Assembly: GCF_002564105.1 (NCBI RefSeq)
Contig: NZ_PDBX01000001.1
Coordinates: 124,001 to 188,000, forward strand
Reading direction: 5' to 3'
Length of the DNA: 64,000 nt
Origin: Collimonas sp. PA-H2
GTDB lineage: Bacteria > Pseudomonadota > Gammaproteobacteria > Burkholderiales > Burkholderiaceae_D
In this document: positions 37,679 through 45,593 of the stretch, in pieces
How the letters are laid out: each line of letters starts with the position of its first letter
Position numbering within the stretch: position 1 is the first letter of the stretch
Notes under the pieces: generated by a model
Seen by the model: the letters and a program-made list of their open reading frames with translations, nothing else
Databases searched by the model: none
What the model was told of the DNA's origin: nothing
Position numbers and translations under genes: made by a program

Positions 37679-37834
37679 TCCTGTGATGGAAAATCCCTTT
37701 GTCCGCTTTAGCGCAGTGGCGGCGGCAAATCAATCTATGGCCAGGGAAACATGGACACGCCATCTGGCGCCCCCTCTTAAACTACGCGACTCCATAACTC
37801 GTCAACAATTTCAGCCACGAAGCCTCGATGCCGC

Positions 37835-38116
37835 TTAAGATTCTGCATCATCGCCGGCTGCTTTAAACAGTTCATCAAGGGGGTTAGATTTCTTTTCGGT
37901 CCGCGCGACACCTCGACGGCTTGAGAATTCCTCTTCTATGTTGTCGCGGTAATAGCTCCATGCCGCACCTGAGGTCGACAGCCGGCGCCAGACCTCGTTC
38001 CCGACACCCGAATAATCTATGACGCTTCCATCGTCGAGTTCAACCCGCAGCGTACGCTCCCGCGGTTCATATCCTATAGCACGCAGCTTGCCGACGTTGA
38101 TGCGTTTCATCTCCAT
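37835..38116 (-). CDS. KTSC-domain protein
   Basis: 93 aa from the start MEMKRINVGKLRAIGYEPRERTLRVELDDGSVIDYSGVGNEVWRRL, with AGGAGG 5 bp before the ATG; the frame to 38170 adds an implausible extension. The core fits the KTSC domain, a short module often found alone or fused to lysyl-tRNA synthetase-like or phage proteins. The role is unknown, possibly nucleic-acid binding. It marks the left edge of the mobile zone. Confidence 0.78.
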   Translation of the reverse strand: MEMKRINVGKLRAIGYEPRERTLRVELDDGSVIDYSGVGNEVWRRLSTSGAAWSYYRDNIEEEFSSRRGVARTEKKSNPLDELFKAAGDDAES

Positions 38117-38344
38117 GACTGCCTCCTGTATATATGCATGCCAAGCCCCCATGATAATAGAAATGGTCACTATCGCCGTTCAGGCAACTAAATCGATGAT
38201 GCCGAGCCAATGACGGCTAAGGAGGATATCCGTCCCTGAACCGCCTGCGCGTTTGCTAACGTCGACGCGGACAATTAAGTAACGACCATGTTAATTTAGC
38301 AACTGGAGTGAATCCAAAACGCGTTGCCCGGTAACCGGGTCATG

Positions 38345-38547
38345 CAAATGCTATTTGCTGCTTGCGCGAAGTGAATAGATGCAGCAGAACACGGCACCCG
38401 AAAAGCAAAAATGGAAGCCATATCAGGCTTCCATTCAGCATTGCTTACAAAAAATTTTTCTTTGATCAATTCCGGAGTTAATCCAGAACTATCCCAGCAT
38501 TCCCACAACTTCAAGAATACCGGTAGGCACGGTTGGACTCGAACCAA
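38345..38547. repeat. dispersed repeat with tRNA 3' end, copy 1
   Basis: About 165-205 bp here match 58068-58282 in the same orientation with few differences. On the minus strand the unit starts with TTGGTTCGAGTCC, the T-arm of a tRNA, continues through an acceptor-like CGTGCCT and ACC, and ends at a hairpin (38410-38435, GGAAGCC/GGCTTCC) followed by TTTTTGCTTTT, a terminator. The final A of CCA is G here. This is the remnant of the 3' half of a tRNA gene and its terminator, as left by an integrating element. Confidence 0.7.
38410..38435 (-). terminator. terminator in repeat copy 1
   Basis: AATGGAAGCC pairs with GGCTTCCATT around a 6-nt loop; the minus-strand side runs into TTTTTGC. Confidence 0.65.
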
Positions 38548-38770
38548 TTTAAGGCATCGATTTTATGCGCCTTCGCAGAGACGTCATAGGGCGGCATACC
38601 CCTATATCACCCCTGAAATGCCCTCAAAAAAAACCACAAAAAAAACCATTGATTGCGAGAGGTACGGAGGGGCAGCGTAGGCAAAAAATGCGAACAGTGC
38701 GTCATCGCCAAGTTTGACACCGCACCCCAGCCCCGTTACGCACCTGCATGGAATGCAAGTGGCCTACGCA

Positions 38771-38830
38771 AAAAACTTAAAATCTCTCCCTCGTAAGGGA
38801 GTTCCGGTTCAAGTCCGGCCTCGAGCACCA
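38771..38830 (+). pseudogene. tRNA-Leu(UAA) 3' fragment
   Basis: The sequence ACTTAAAATCTCT is the anticodon loop of a tRNA-Leu with anticodon TAA. It is followed by a long variable arm (TCCCT/AGGGA), a T-arm (CCGGTTCAAGTCCGG), a 3' acceptor strand and encoded CCA at 38828-38830. The 5' half is missing: the preceding bases do not form a D-arm and do not pair with the anticodon stem. A gene cut in the anticodon region is the usual scar of integrase-mediated insertion. Confidence 0.75.
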
Positions 38831-38836
38831 ATTATT

Positions 38837-38864
38837 AAAAGGCTCTCAGCGATGGGGGCCTTTT
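38837..38864 (+). terminator. terminator after tRNA-Leu fragment
   Basis: AAAAGGC (38837-38843) pairs with GCCTTTT (38858-38864), and the T run continues into TTAT. It is the former tRNA terminator. Confidence 0.7.
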
Positions 38865-39069
38865 ATCGTTGTTTCCGCAATTAGGGATTTTTCCCGCAAA
38901 ACCCTCATTTGCATCGTTTTTCCATATGACCTCGGATATTCGACCCGGCCGCTACTCGGCTTACAGACCAGACATTGACTCGCGATGCGCTTTAAAATTG
39001 CTCGCTGCTTTTTGTACTATCTATTTCCAAGAGGCCGGACATGCGCGACGCTCAAACAAAATTCGCACG

Positions 39070-39156
39070 TTACGGACCGCCATTTTCTTGAACGGAAACA
39101 GCCAGGGCGACAAATGCATCGGTCGTTTCCACAATGTGGGTTTTTAGCGTATGCAT
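39070..39156 (-). pseudogene. truncated second gene of the 39-41 kb cassette
   Basis: From the start (39156) it reads MHTLKTHIVETTDAFVALAVSVQENGGP and then stops. This is the N-terminus of the same family as the genes at 39247, 40619 and 40985. The upstream AAAGGAAAACATC ribosome site and 90-bp spacer match the other unit. Only 28 residues of the expected ~95 remain. Confidence 0.6.
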
Positions 39157-39246
39157 GATGTTTTCCTTTCTCTGTACTGGCATTGAATACACAAGCCTCG
39201 CTAAAATCGTAAAATGCGTCTGACTAACATCCTCCGATGTGAGAGT

Positions 39247-39525
39247 CTATATTCCACTGCTACCGGAGATATCTTCAATGCTGACAATCCCCCTGCCACG
39301 CTTGGCCATTTCTCGATGACACATGGCGACAAGGGCATTGAAATCGACGCCTTCCGCCGCGCCATCCAGATGGTTTTTTTCCCATTTGGAACTATCTGGC
39401 TGAGATCGTCCAGCGCGTCGCACTGTACCAATGTATGTGGCGCTGTAAGGACCGCCGGGTTTCATTTCTGCAACTACGAACGTAAAAATTGCATCGGTGG
39501 TTCCGATAAGATAAGTCCTATGCAT
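39247..39525 (-). CDS. small protein of the duplicated 39-41 kb cassette
   Basis: A 92-aa protein (MHRTYLIGTTDAIFTFVVAEMKPGGPYSATYIGT...) closely similar to the one at 40985-41284. Shared blocks are MHRTYLI, GPYSATY, and the almost identical LDGAAEGVDFNALVAMCHREM/I.KRG with IEDIS near the end. It has no signal peptide or membrane segment and is probably cytosolic. Function unknown; the paired arrangement with a second, faster-decaying family member is repeated 1.6 kb away. Confidence 0.65.
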   Translation of the reverse strand: MHRTYLIGTTDAIFTFVVAEMKPGGPYSATYIGTVRRAGRSQPDSSKWEKNHLDGAAEGVDFNALVAMCHREMAKRGRGIVSIEDISGSSGI

Positions 39526-39696
39526 GATGGCTGCCTCGATTCGCTCTGACGTTGGATGAACGACCCTCGCAAAGCGATCGAATCATGGCAAGTCCCCACA
39601 AATTATGCGGGTCTTGCCTTATTTAGTGATCAAAAAAACGACCTAAATAATTCCCATATGGGCGGCAATTTTTGAGTTTTTAAGGCGAGCCGCTTC

Positions 39697-39725
39697 ATTG
39701 CCATATGAATAATTTATATGGCAAT
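39697..39725. promoter_or_regulatory. 10-bp perfect inverted repeat in empty region
   Basis: ATTGCCATAT (39697-39706) and ATATGGCAAT (39716-39725) flank a 9-bp spacer. The surrounding 39526-39920 stretch has no supported gene. The site could be an operator or a small hairpin. Confidence 0.4.
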
Positions 39726-39921
39726 CCGCCCGAGCGCAAGATATCAAATGCCAAGATCGCAAAAAAATGGATCATAAAAATCTGGCTCGTCCATCGGTGG
39801 TTTTCAACGACTGCCAATCAAACGTTGATTCGTGATTTATTACTGCAACATCAGCGAGTTTTAGCGTTTGCAGTCTGGTGTTAATCACTACCCGATCATG
39901 CGGCGACAATTCGCATCCACC

Positions 39922-40545
39922 TCATTGAGAGCCATCCATTGCTGCGACAACCAGCGTCGAACCAGATCCGGCGAATAGATCTAGAATGATTCCTGACAGC
40001 ACAAAAATACGATTGACTTGCCGCATGACCTCTACCGGCTTGCCTGTAATATGATGTTTGTCCGCCATCTTGAGCACTAGGCGAATGGCGCCAGATAGTG
40101 CGCCGACGCTATAGTCTAGCGGCATGCTCCCCTTGCTTACCCATATGATATATTCGCACTGCTCCCGAAATCACCCGACGACCGGCCGTGTTCCTTCGGT
40201 CTAATCCCTGACGGCAATACCGCACTAAGAAAATCTAGTCGCCCGCAATGCGTCGGTGGCGGTCGGCAATTGCCGCCAGTCAGTAAAAAGACATGCCGGC
40301 GCACCGGGCTCAAATACGCGCCAGCACTCAGATGGCCGATCAACGAAAATGCGAACGCTGATCGTGGTGATAGCCGGCAAAACCATGAAAGCCCCGCTTT
40401 GTACTAGTCTGCAAATATTTGGTGGTAATGCTGGTCTGCCGCGCATCGATATGCAGGCCGTCGCTGGCAAACGGCGGATTAATGCTTTCATTTGAGGCTG
40501 ACAGACAAGGTCGCAAAAAAGGACCGGAGTATCGCTATCCAGCAC
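39922..40545 (-). pseudogene. phage-type DNA methyltransferase, frameshifted
   Basis: Three broken frames on the minus strand fit one N4/N6-type DNA methyltransferase. Residues RVFEPGAPACLFTDWRQLPTATDALRA (from 40545) match the mid-domain FTDWRQLP signature. Next come RPKEHGRSSGDFG... and, after a shift, ALSGAIRLVLKMADKHHITGKPVEVM followed by ILDLFAGSGSTLVVAAM, the SAM-binding motif I (FxGSG) placed C-terminal as in the beta class. The DPPY region is not readable. The gene cannot make an active enzyme. Confidence 0.65.
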
Positions 40546-40618
40546 GTCCCTTACTTGGCTTTAGCGCTAACGATCAGCCATTGGTTCGCGATACCTTACG
40601 ACGCCACTTTGCCGTTTT

Positions 40619-40917
40619 TCAATGCGATGGCCGAATGTCTTTTACGTCTAGGGAAATTTTCTTAATGCTGATTATTTCACCGCCACGCTCCGCGATTTCC
40701 TTGTGGCATGCCGCCAAGAGAACATCGAAATGCGGATCTTCTTTTTCCCCGTCAAATTTTTCCACCAGCGGTTTAGCGGGATCAATTTTTCGGGAACTGT
40801 CTATTCGTGGTGCTCCAACATATGTTGCATGATATGGCCCCCATCCTTACCATCTGAGATAGCAAGAGTTACAAAAGAGTTGGTTGTTTCTACGATGTAG
40901 GTATTCAGTTCTGCCAT
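40619..40917 (-). pseudogene. second gene of the cassette, single frameshift
   Basis: From the ATG at 40917 (AAAGGAAAACAGC ribosome site) it reads MAELNTYIVETTNSFVTLAISDGKDGG and then shifts. One extra G in the G5 run would restore PYHATYVGAPRIDSS ... FDVLLAACHKEIAERGGEIISIKKIS, ending at 40619. The restored protein is a full-length relative of the 40985 and 39247 proteins. It is either a recent pseudogene or a homopolymer sequencing error. Confidence 0.65.
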
Positions 40918-40984
40918 GCTGTTTTCCTTTCTCTATTCTGGCGTTGAATACACAAGCCTCACCAAAATCGTGAAATACATCAGA

Positions 40985-41284
40985 CTAATATCCTTCAATG
41001 TGAAAGCCTAGTCCACTGCCGACAGAGATGTCTTCAATGCTGGTGATCTCGCCGCCACGCTTGGTAATTTCTCGATGACACATGGCAACAAGGGCATTGA
41101 AATCGACGCCTTCCGCCGCACCGTCAAGATCGTTATTTTCCAATCCGATGTCGTCTATCCACGGCAAGTCTATTTTTTGAGCAGTCCCGACATATGTCGC
41201 GCTGTAGGGCCCCCTGGGTTGCGTCCCTGTGATCATGAGCGTAAAAGCCGCATTGGCAGTTTCAATAAGATAAGTCCTGTGCAT
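40985..41284 (-). CDS. small protein of the duplicated 39-41 kb cassette
   Basis: A 99-aa protein (MHRTYLIETANAAFTLMITGTQPRGPYSATYVGTAQ...) that is the intact twin of 39247-39525. It keeps LDGAAEGVDFNALVAMCHREITKRGGEI and IEDIS, with a divergent middle. The gene 68 bp downstream is a third homolog (pseudogene at 40619). No known domain is recognised and there is no export signal. Confidence 0.65.
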   Translation of the reverse strand: MHRTYLIETANAAFTLMITGTQPRGPYSATYVGTAQKIDLPWIDDIGLENNDLDGAAEGVDFNALVAMCHREITKRGGEITSIEDISVGSGLGFHIEGY

Positions 41285-41477
41285 GATGATTTCCTCGATC
41301 CTCTTCAGCGTTGAATGAATGACCGTCGCGAAGCGATCGAATCATCTGCCTAACAACTACCAACTATTTGAGCTGCTTCGTTGTGAGATGAGTGACCGCT
41401 ACTTAAATAGTTCCGTCTAACGGACCGCAATTACATTTTTTTGAAAGCTGGGACAAATTGCAGCTAACCAAAATGGT

Positions 41478-41516
41478 AAAAGGCCGGACCGAATATCACT
41501 ACTCGATCCGGCCTTT
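41478..41516. terminator. bidirectional terminator after Imm51 gene
   Basis: AAAGGCCGGA and TCCGGCCTTT form a 10-bp stem with an 18-nt loop. On the minus strand it is followed by TTTTACCATTTT. It lies 64 bp past the Imm51 stop. Confidence 0.7.
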
Positions 41517-41579
41517 ATTTGGCTTAAGTGCGACTGAGCAGACATCGATTCGGGACTCTCCGCTACGCCACTTCGACCG

Positions 41580-41996
41580 CTAGTCATGCAACTTGGCACG
41601 AAACAGGATATCTCTGAGAACGTGTTCATCATCGAAAGTGATTTTCAAGGCATTACCTAGCAACGTCAAACTCGCTATATCTCCGGAAGCAGAAAACAGG
41701 CTGGCGTCAGAATCGAACGTGAGTTCATCGGCCAATTTTGGCAACTGCTCCACAATGATCACCTGTGCAACGGAATTCCAGTCAAGCCCGTTACCCGTCC
41801 AACCTTCTGCTGATCGCTCCTCGAATATGTGTGCCTTCTCTTCAAAACTTGCATCTAACAGGACCAGTGCTCTACAGCTGCCGTCAATAAGAAAAAAAGG
41901 CGCAAATGTTGTCATGTCTACTAAGTCACTTCGGTCCCGCTGAATACCTACTATCGCAGGGCCTTCGGTGATGCTTGTCATGGTGTCGAGGCTCAT
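41580..41996 (-). CDS. Imm51-family immunity protein (orphan)
   Basis: A 138-aa cytosolic protein that fits the Imm51 family of polymorphic-toxin immunity proteins: FAPFFLIDGSCRALVLLD near the N-terminus, then FEERSAEGWTGNGLDWNSVAQVIIVEQLP (the EGxxGNGxDW signature) and ELTFDSDASLFSASGDIASL (FDxEAxxF block). An AAAGGAAT ribosome site precedes the ATG. Immunity proteins bind and block a cognate toxin C-terminal domain. No toxin gene is adjacent, so this is an orphan. Confidence 0.8.
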   Translation of the reverse strand: MSLDTMTSITEGPAIVGIQRDRSDLVDMTTFAPFFLIDGSCRALVLLDASFEEKAHIFEERSAEGWTGNGLDWNSVAQVIIVEQLPKLADELTFDSDASLFSASGDIASLTLLGNALKITFDDEHVLRDILFRAKLHD

Positions 41997-42516
41997 TGCA
42001 TTCCTTTCTTATGTGAATGTGGCTAAGAGAAACCCAACTCTGTAGGCCATTGGCGTGTATTTTTATAAGCGCGTACCAGAGCGAATTAAATATTAGGAAA
42101 TCTGACAGCGCATTCCATTAATAAAATCCAATTTCCGGAAAAATATTTCGACCCCAGTCAAAATAAAATAACGAGTGATTAACAATGTGAAATCACGCAT
42201 CAGTTATTTTCTTCAAAAAGTTAAAGAAATTGCATCGCCGCATGCTGGCGCTGACCGCTCGCGCGGATTAGGCCAGGATTTTTTTTGCAAACTGCGTTAA
42301 AAGCAGTGCATTTAACGAAGCCGGCAAGCGTGGGAATATGCTTTCCAAAAATTAGCGGAACATTTCTGTTGAGCCGCGGTATTGCGGGAAATCAGCGTGC
42401 ACTGAGGCGATTTTTATAACGCAATGAATCAACTACATACACGACGAGATGATACGTTCACCCTCAGGTGTGCGGACTGAACTTAAACCAACATCAAACC
42501 GCAGATATGACAGTAC
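41997..42516. other. AT-rich non-coding stretch
   Basis: There is no open frame with credible composition between the Imm51 leader and the family A RNA terminator. The stretch is AT-rich, as expected of a degraded element. Confidence 0.4.
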
Positions 42517-42582
42517 AAAAAAAGGCCCGCGAACTTGCGGCCGCGGGCGGAATCCAAAACTTAGGGAGAGTTGGAGGAGACA
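42517..42582 (-). ncRNA. family A small RNA, copy 2 (anti-SD)
   Basis: Same layout as copy 1: TCTCCTCC near the predicted 5' end (plus-strand GGAGGAGA 42573-42580), the CTCCCTAAGTTTTGGATT core, a GCCCGCG/CGCGGGC stem (42525-42531 with 42542-42548) and a 7-T tract (42517-42523). The stem bases differ from the other copies but still pair, which supports a selected structure. Confidence 0.65.
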
Positions 42583-42587
42583 GGTTC

Positions 42588-42615
42588 AATGTAGTGCAGT
42601 CAAACCAAGTCCCAA
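42588..42615 (-). promoter_or_regulatory. promoter of family A RNA copy 2
   Basis: Minus-strand TTGGGA (42610-42615) and TACATT (42588-42593) are 16 bp apart, the same spacing as the other two copies although the spacer sequence differs. Confidence 0.55.
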
Positions 42616-42763
42616 TGCCTATTTACAGTTATTTACAGCAACTACAATTGCCTACATCAGCGAAATACAGAAAATTTCAGATCGGTGCATTTGTTGAGTG
42701 GACCCAGAACTTTGCAATCAGTTGAGGCTCTGACATTAACGGAGTCTGTACTAGGAGAGAGAT

Positions 42764-43066
42764 ATGAGCCAGACAACATGGAAGCCGCATGCCCAGCATG
42801 GCGAGTTAAGCAGCAAGGACCGAGATCATTTACCTGAGAGCGCATTCGCATTTCCAAAACAGCGCAAAGAGCCTATGACCAATTCCTCACATGTCAGGAG
42901 TGCGCTGGCGCAGTTTGATCAGGTAGATGACGTATCTGACGGTGAACGCGATATCGCGTTCGAAAATATCAAGGCAGCAGCCAAACATTTTGGCGTCGAA
43001 ATGACGGAAACAAGCTGGAAGGAACTTGGTAAAAATCCCCATACCAAAAATCATTCTCACAAATAG
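42764..43066 (+). CDS. small hydrophilic DUF6582-like protein
   Basis: A 100-aa protein with an AGGAGAG site just before the ATG. It has the pattern of small proteins containing LSSKDRDHLPESAFAFPKQRKEPMTNSSHVRSALAQFDQVDDVSDGERDIAFENIKAAAKHFGVE: a lysine-rich front, a central xFAxPxxRKxP step and a helical end. Such proteins occur in phages and plasmids and are of unknown function. Confidence 0.68.
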   Translation: MSQTTWKPHAQHGELSSKDRDHLPESAFAFPKQRKEPMTNSSHVRSALAQFDQVDDVSDGERDIAFENIKAAAKHFGVEMTETSWKELGKNPHTKNHSHK

Positions 43067-43343
43067 GTGTAATAGATAAGATGATCAGATGCTCGGAAAA
43101 CCGTGGTCGCCGCGACTGCAAGTAGAATTCTTGCAAAATTGTTCACGACTCCTATATTGAATAAAATCAGTGATTGACTGATCATTCAAGAACAAGACTG
43201 GCGCCCATATGCGGGAATTCATCGTCAAGGCTTGACTCAACCTACCTAATGACAGCATCGGATTACCTCTATTAAATTGAATGTGCAATTAGAGTGCGCA
43301 AACTGTCCGCACAAATTTCACATTATCAAGGCAAGGAGTAATC

Positions 43344-43591
43344 ATGAAAGTCAAATTAACCACTACCTGCCTCGTGATCGGCGCGTTGCTGGTGCCTGTC
43401 GAAAACTGCGAAACCGACTATCCATCGGCCAGGAATAACAGGCCACGATAGTCAAGGGCGACGTCATCGCAACCAAAACAAAGGCCAAGCTGACAGCCGA
43501 AAAAATGACCTACGCGAATGATATTAAAGTCGACACCAACAGCAATTGTGTTGTGAGGCTGCGTGGCATCTGCGGTGCGCACTTCAACTGA
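43344..43591 (+). pseudogene. BON-domain (OsmY-like) protein, frameshifted
   Basis: After an AAGGAG site the frame starts MKVKLTTTCLVIGALLVPVE, a signal peptide, but hits a stop at 43440. The neighbouring frame continues TIVKGDVIATKTKAKLTAEKMTYANDIKVDTNSNCVVRLRG, the start of a BON domain, and ends prematurely at 43591. BON proteins sit in the periplasm and bind membranes. The gene is broken by a frameshift and truncated. Confidence 0.65.
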
Positions 43592-43691
43592 AGTGCGATC
43601 GGATGGCGCACCCTTCAACACCTTGCTAGCGCGAACGCGTGTTTTTGTTCTTCGGCACGCGATATACCAACCAATCTTTAATGGAGGTCAT

Positions 43692-43910
43692 ATGTTAAGC
43701 AAACCGATATTTATCGCGACGGTTATCGCGGGCATCGTCTTGGTTGGTTGCAAAAAACCTGATGGCATACCACCGCGAGAGGCGCCAATGCAAGCCCCAG
43801 CTTCACAAGGCGCGCCGGCAGCCGGCACACCACCAGCAAACACCACACCCGGAACGACTCCGACCACGCCTGGCGCAGCGAGCGGGACCAGTAGCAGTTC
43901 CTCGTATTAA
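43692..43910 (+). CDS. small Pro/Thr-rich lipoprotein
   Basis: 72 aa starting at 43692 after a TGGAGG site. The leader MLSKPIFIATVIAGIVLVGC ends in a lipobox (VLVGC), so the mature N-terminus is a lipidated cysteine. The rest is a low-complexity Pro/Ala/Thr/Ser tail (APAAGTPPANTTPGTTPTTPG). It is probably an envelope spacer or entericidin-like small lipoprotein; no exact family was recognised. Confidence 0.7.
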   Translation: MLSKPIFIATVIAGIVLVGCKKPDGIPPREAPMQAPASQGAPAAGTPPANTTPGTTPTTPGAASGTSSSSSY

Positions 43911-43939
43911 ACAGGCAAGCGCTTATAGGGGATCCAACA

Positions 43940-44500
43940 ATGAATACGAACACGATCTCGTTGATAATAATACTCGGCCTATCGTCTTCTGTACTGGCGC
44001 AATCGCCCCCGACCCCGCCGGAAATACCGGACGAAACGCAACCGATGCCTCCTGGAATAAAACCGCCGCCAACGCCCTCTCCAACGTCTCCAACGCTTCC
44101 TGGAATGCAGTCTGAAGCGCAGCAACTTAAGGCTCCCCCGCTTTCTGTCACTACGCTCCATGTGCAGCCAAAAACAGAAAATGGCTTTACTTATTTGTGT
44201 GGCGGCGTCGGTTTGGATGAATCCAATTACATGAAACGCACAGCAAAAACATATGACCTGATGTCGACCTTTGCCTCGCGAAGTGGCAGTTATCTAGCGG
44301 ACGTCAATATCGATATTTCGGATAAGAACGGCAAAGCGACGTTGCAAACGACCTGCTCCGCTCCGATACTACTGATCAGATTTCCGCGTACCGGTACCTA
44401 TAGCATTCGTGCAGAAGTCGGCGGCGATGCACAGACAAAAGTCGTGGTAAAGGAAAAACGCGGTACACAGTCGATAGTTTTTGTCTGGCCTGCTAACTAG
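43940..44500 (+). CDS. secreted protein, unknown
   Basis: The 186-aa protein has a signal peptide (MNTNTISLIIILGLSSSVLAQ), a proline-rich linker (PPTPPEIPDETQPMPPGIKPPPTPSPTSPTLPG), then a ~110-residue beta-rich domain (YLCGGVGLDESNYMKRTAKTYDLMSTFASRSGSYLADVNIDISDKNG ... YSIRAEVGGDAQTKVVVKEKRGTQSIVFVW). It follows the small lipoprotein by 29 bp with its own ribosome site and may share its operon. A terminator lies after it at 44556. Confidence 0.7.
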   Translation: MNTNTISLIIILGLSSSVLAQSPPTPPEIPDETQPMPPGIKPPPTPSPTSPTLPGMQSEAQQLKAPPLSVTTLHVQPKTENGFTYLCGGVGLDESNYMKRTAKTYDLMSTFASRSGSYLADVNIDISDKNGKATLQTTCSAPILLIRFPRTGTYSIRAEVGGDAQTKVVVKEKRGTQSIVFVWPAN

Positions 44501-44555
44501 CCTGGATAATTACCGCCAAACGATGGAACAATTGGTTTCTCAATCACAGTATGAT

Positions 44556-44584
44556 AAATAGCCCTCTCAAAGGGCTATTTTTTT
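44556..44584 (+). terminator. Rho-independent terminator
   Basis: AAATAGCCCT pairs with AGGGCTATTT around a 5-nt loop and is followed by TTTT. It ends the 43692-44500 unit. Confidence 0.85.
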
Positions 44585-44834
44585 GACACAAAAAGTCTTT
44601 GAAGCAGCAATGTGCTGGGCCGTACATAAGCCTAGAGAAAAGCTCGCTCGTTCACAGAATTAATGAGGTGTTGAAGTCCTACGTCACGAATAGTTCTCGA
44701 CTGATGGAAAGTCAGCAGTATTGGTCCTAATTTAAAGGCATACGAACACGGTAGGTACATCAATAATTTGCGCTTAAATAATAATTGCGACTTGATTCAA
44801 CTAAGTCAGCTTCCGAAAGGAGAGTGAAAAAAAA
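44585..44834. other. AT-rich gap, no gene seen
   Basis: No supported feature other than the strong ribosome site (AAAGGAGAG) of the next gene at its right edge. Confidence 0.4.
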
Positions 44835-45170
44835 ATGAACATCGAAACGATTATTCATCGCAAAGCTGATTTTCAGCGTCAGGAAGAGAACGTTATTCTA
44901 GGTAAGGAAAGTCACGTCGGCGGCACATTGGACGAAGTGTTGAAAGAAAGCTTTCCTGCCGGCGATCCCTATCGCCATTGTTTTCGCGAAACTGCCATGT
45001 CCACAGAGTCGATAGAGTTCAGCCTCGCATGGTGGTTCAAGCTCTACGTCTTTGGCGTAACGACTATGTGCCTATTAACCAATCGCGAGCCGAAACAGGA
45101 AAAATCGCTGTATTGGTGCAAGAAGGCGCTCAGGGCCAGCTACAACGGCAAGCGTATCGAAATTTCATGA
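44835..45170 (+). CDS. small protein with LDExLxESFPAxDP motif
   Basis: A 111-aa protein with a strong AGGAGAG site. The LDEVLKESFPAGDP motif near residues 32-45 is common in small uncharacterised proteobacterial proteins (usually LDEALEESFPASDPP), often encoded near stress or envelope genes. The remainder (AMSTESIEFSLAWWFKLYVFGVTTM) is unlike those, so the 3' part may be altered. Confidence 0.5.
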   Translation: MNIETIIHRKADFQRQEENVILGKESHVGGTLDEVLKESFPAGDPYRHCFRETAMSTESIEFSLAWWFKLYVFGVTTMCLLTNREPKQEKSLYWCKKALRASYNGKRIEIS

Positions 45171-45291
45171 CCAAAATCTGCTGCGCAGTGACGGTCCGGG
45201 AATTATGCTATCAGAACCAACTTGAGCAAGACCGGTTCCGATCCATAGCATTGATGCTCGATCTTGACGCACCCTGACGGCCCATCTTAGG

Positions 45292-45576
45292 TCAAGTATG
45301 GGCGCCCCCAAATAATGGATAGCTGCCATCGTCCGTTGCCGCTTTCGCGCGAAAATCGGCAATCATCGAACGACGCTCAACAAACCGCTTTGCCTTACCC
45401 ATTGCGAACAGCATCGTCGAGAGCTGGTTGTAGGCATCCGGGCTTGGCTCTGCAATCAGCAGCTCGATGGCCAGTCTCAGCTCCAGCGCCAGATCATTGC
45501 GGGTGCATCGCATCATCGGAACGAATGCTCCTCTCGGCCTGTATGCCTTGCGGGGTCGCTTGGTGCCTGCCATCAC
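45292..45576 (-). CDS. phage-type hypothetical protein
   Basis: A 94-aa protein with a basic front (KRPRKAYRPRGAFVPMM) and a helical body (DLALELRLAIELLIAEPSPDAYNQLSTMLFAMGKAKRF). It resembles accessory proteins next to RusA resolvases in prophages, and here it lies 18 bp downstream of a broken rusA on the same strand. The C-terminus (GSYPLFGGAHT) looks disturbed. The function is unknown. Confidence 0.5.
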   Translation of the reverse strand: MMAGTKRPRKAYRPRGAFVPMMRCTRNDLALELRLAIELLIAEPSPDAYNQLSTMLFAMGKAKRFVERRSMIADFRAKAATDDGSYPLFGGAHT

Positions 45577-45593
45577 GAATTCCCTCCCACAGG

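Noticed and set aside
39070..41284. CRISPR-like array suspected from repeated spacing
   Set aside because: The repeated units are coding pairs of 90-300 bp, not short direct repeats with unique spacers.
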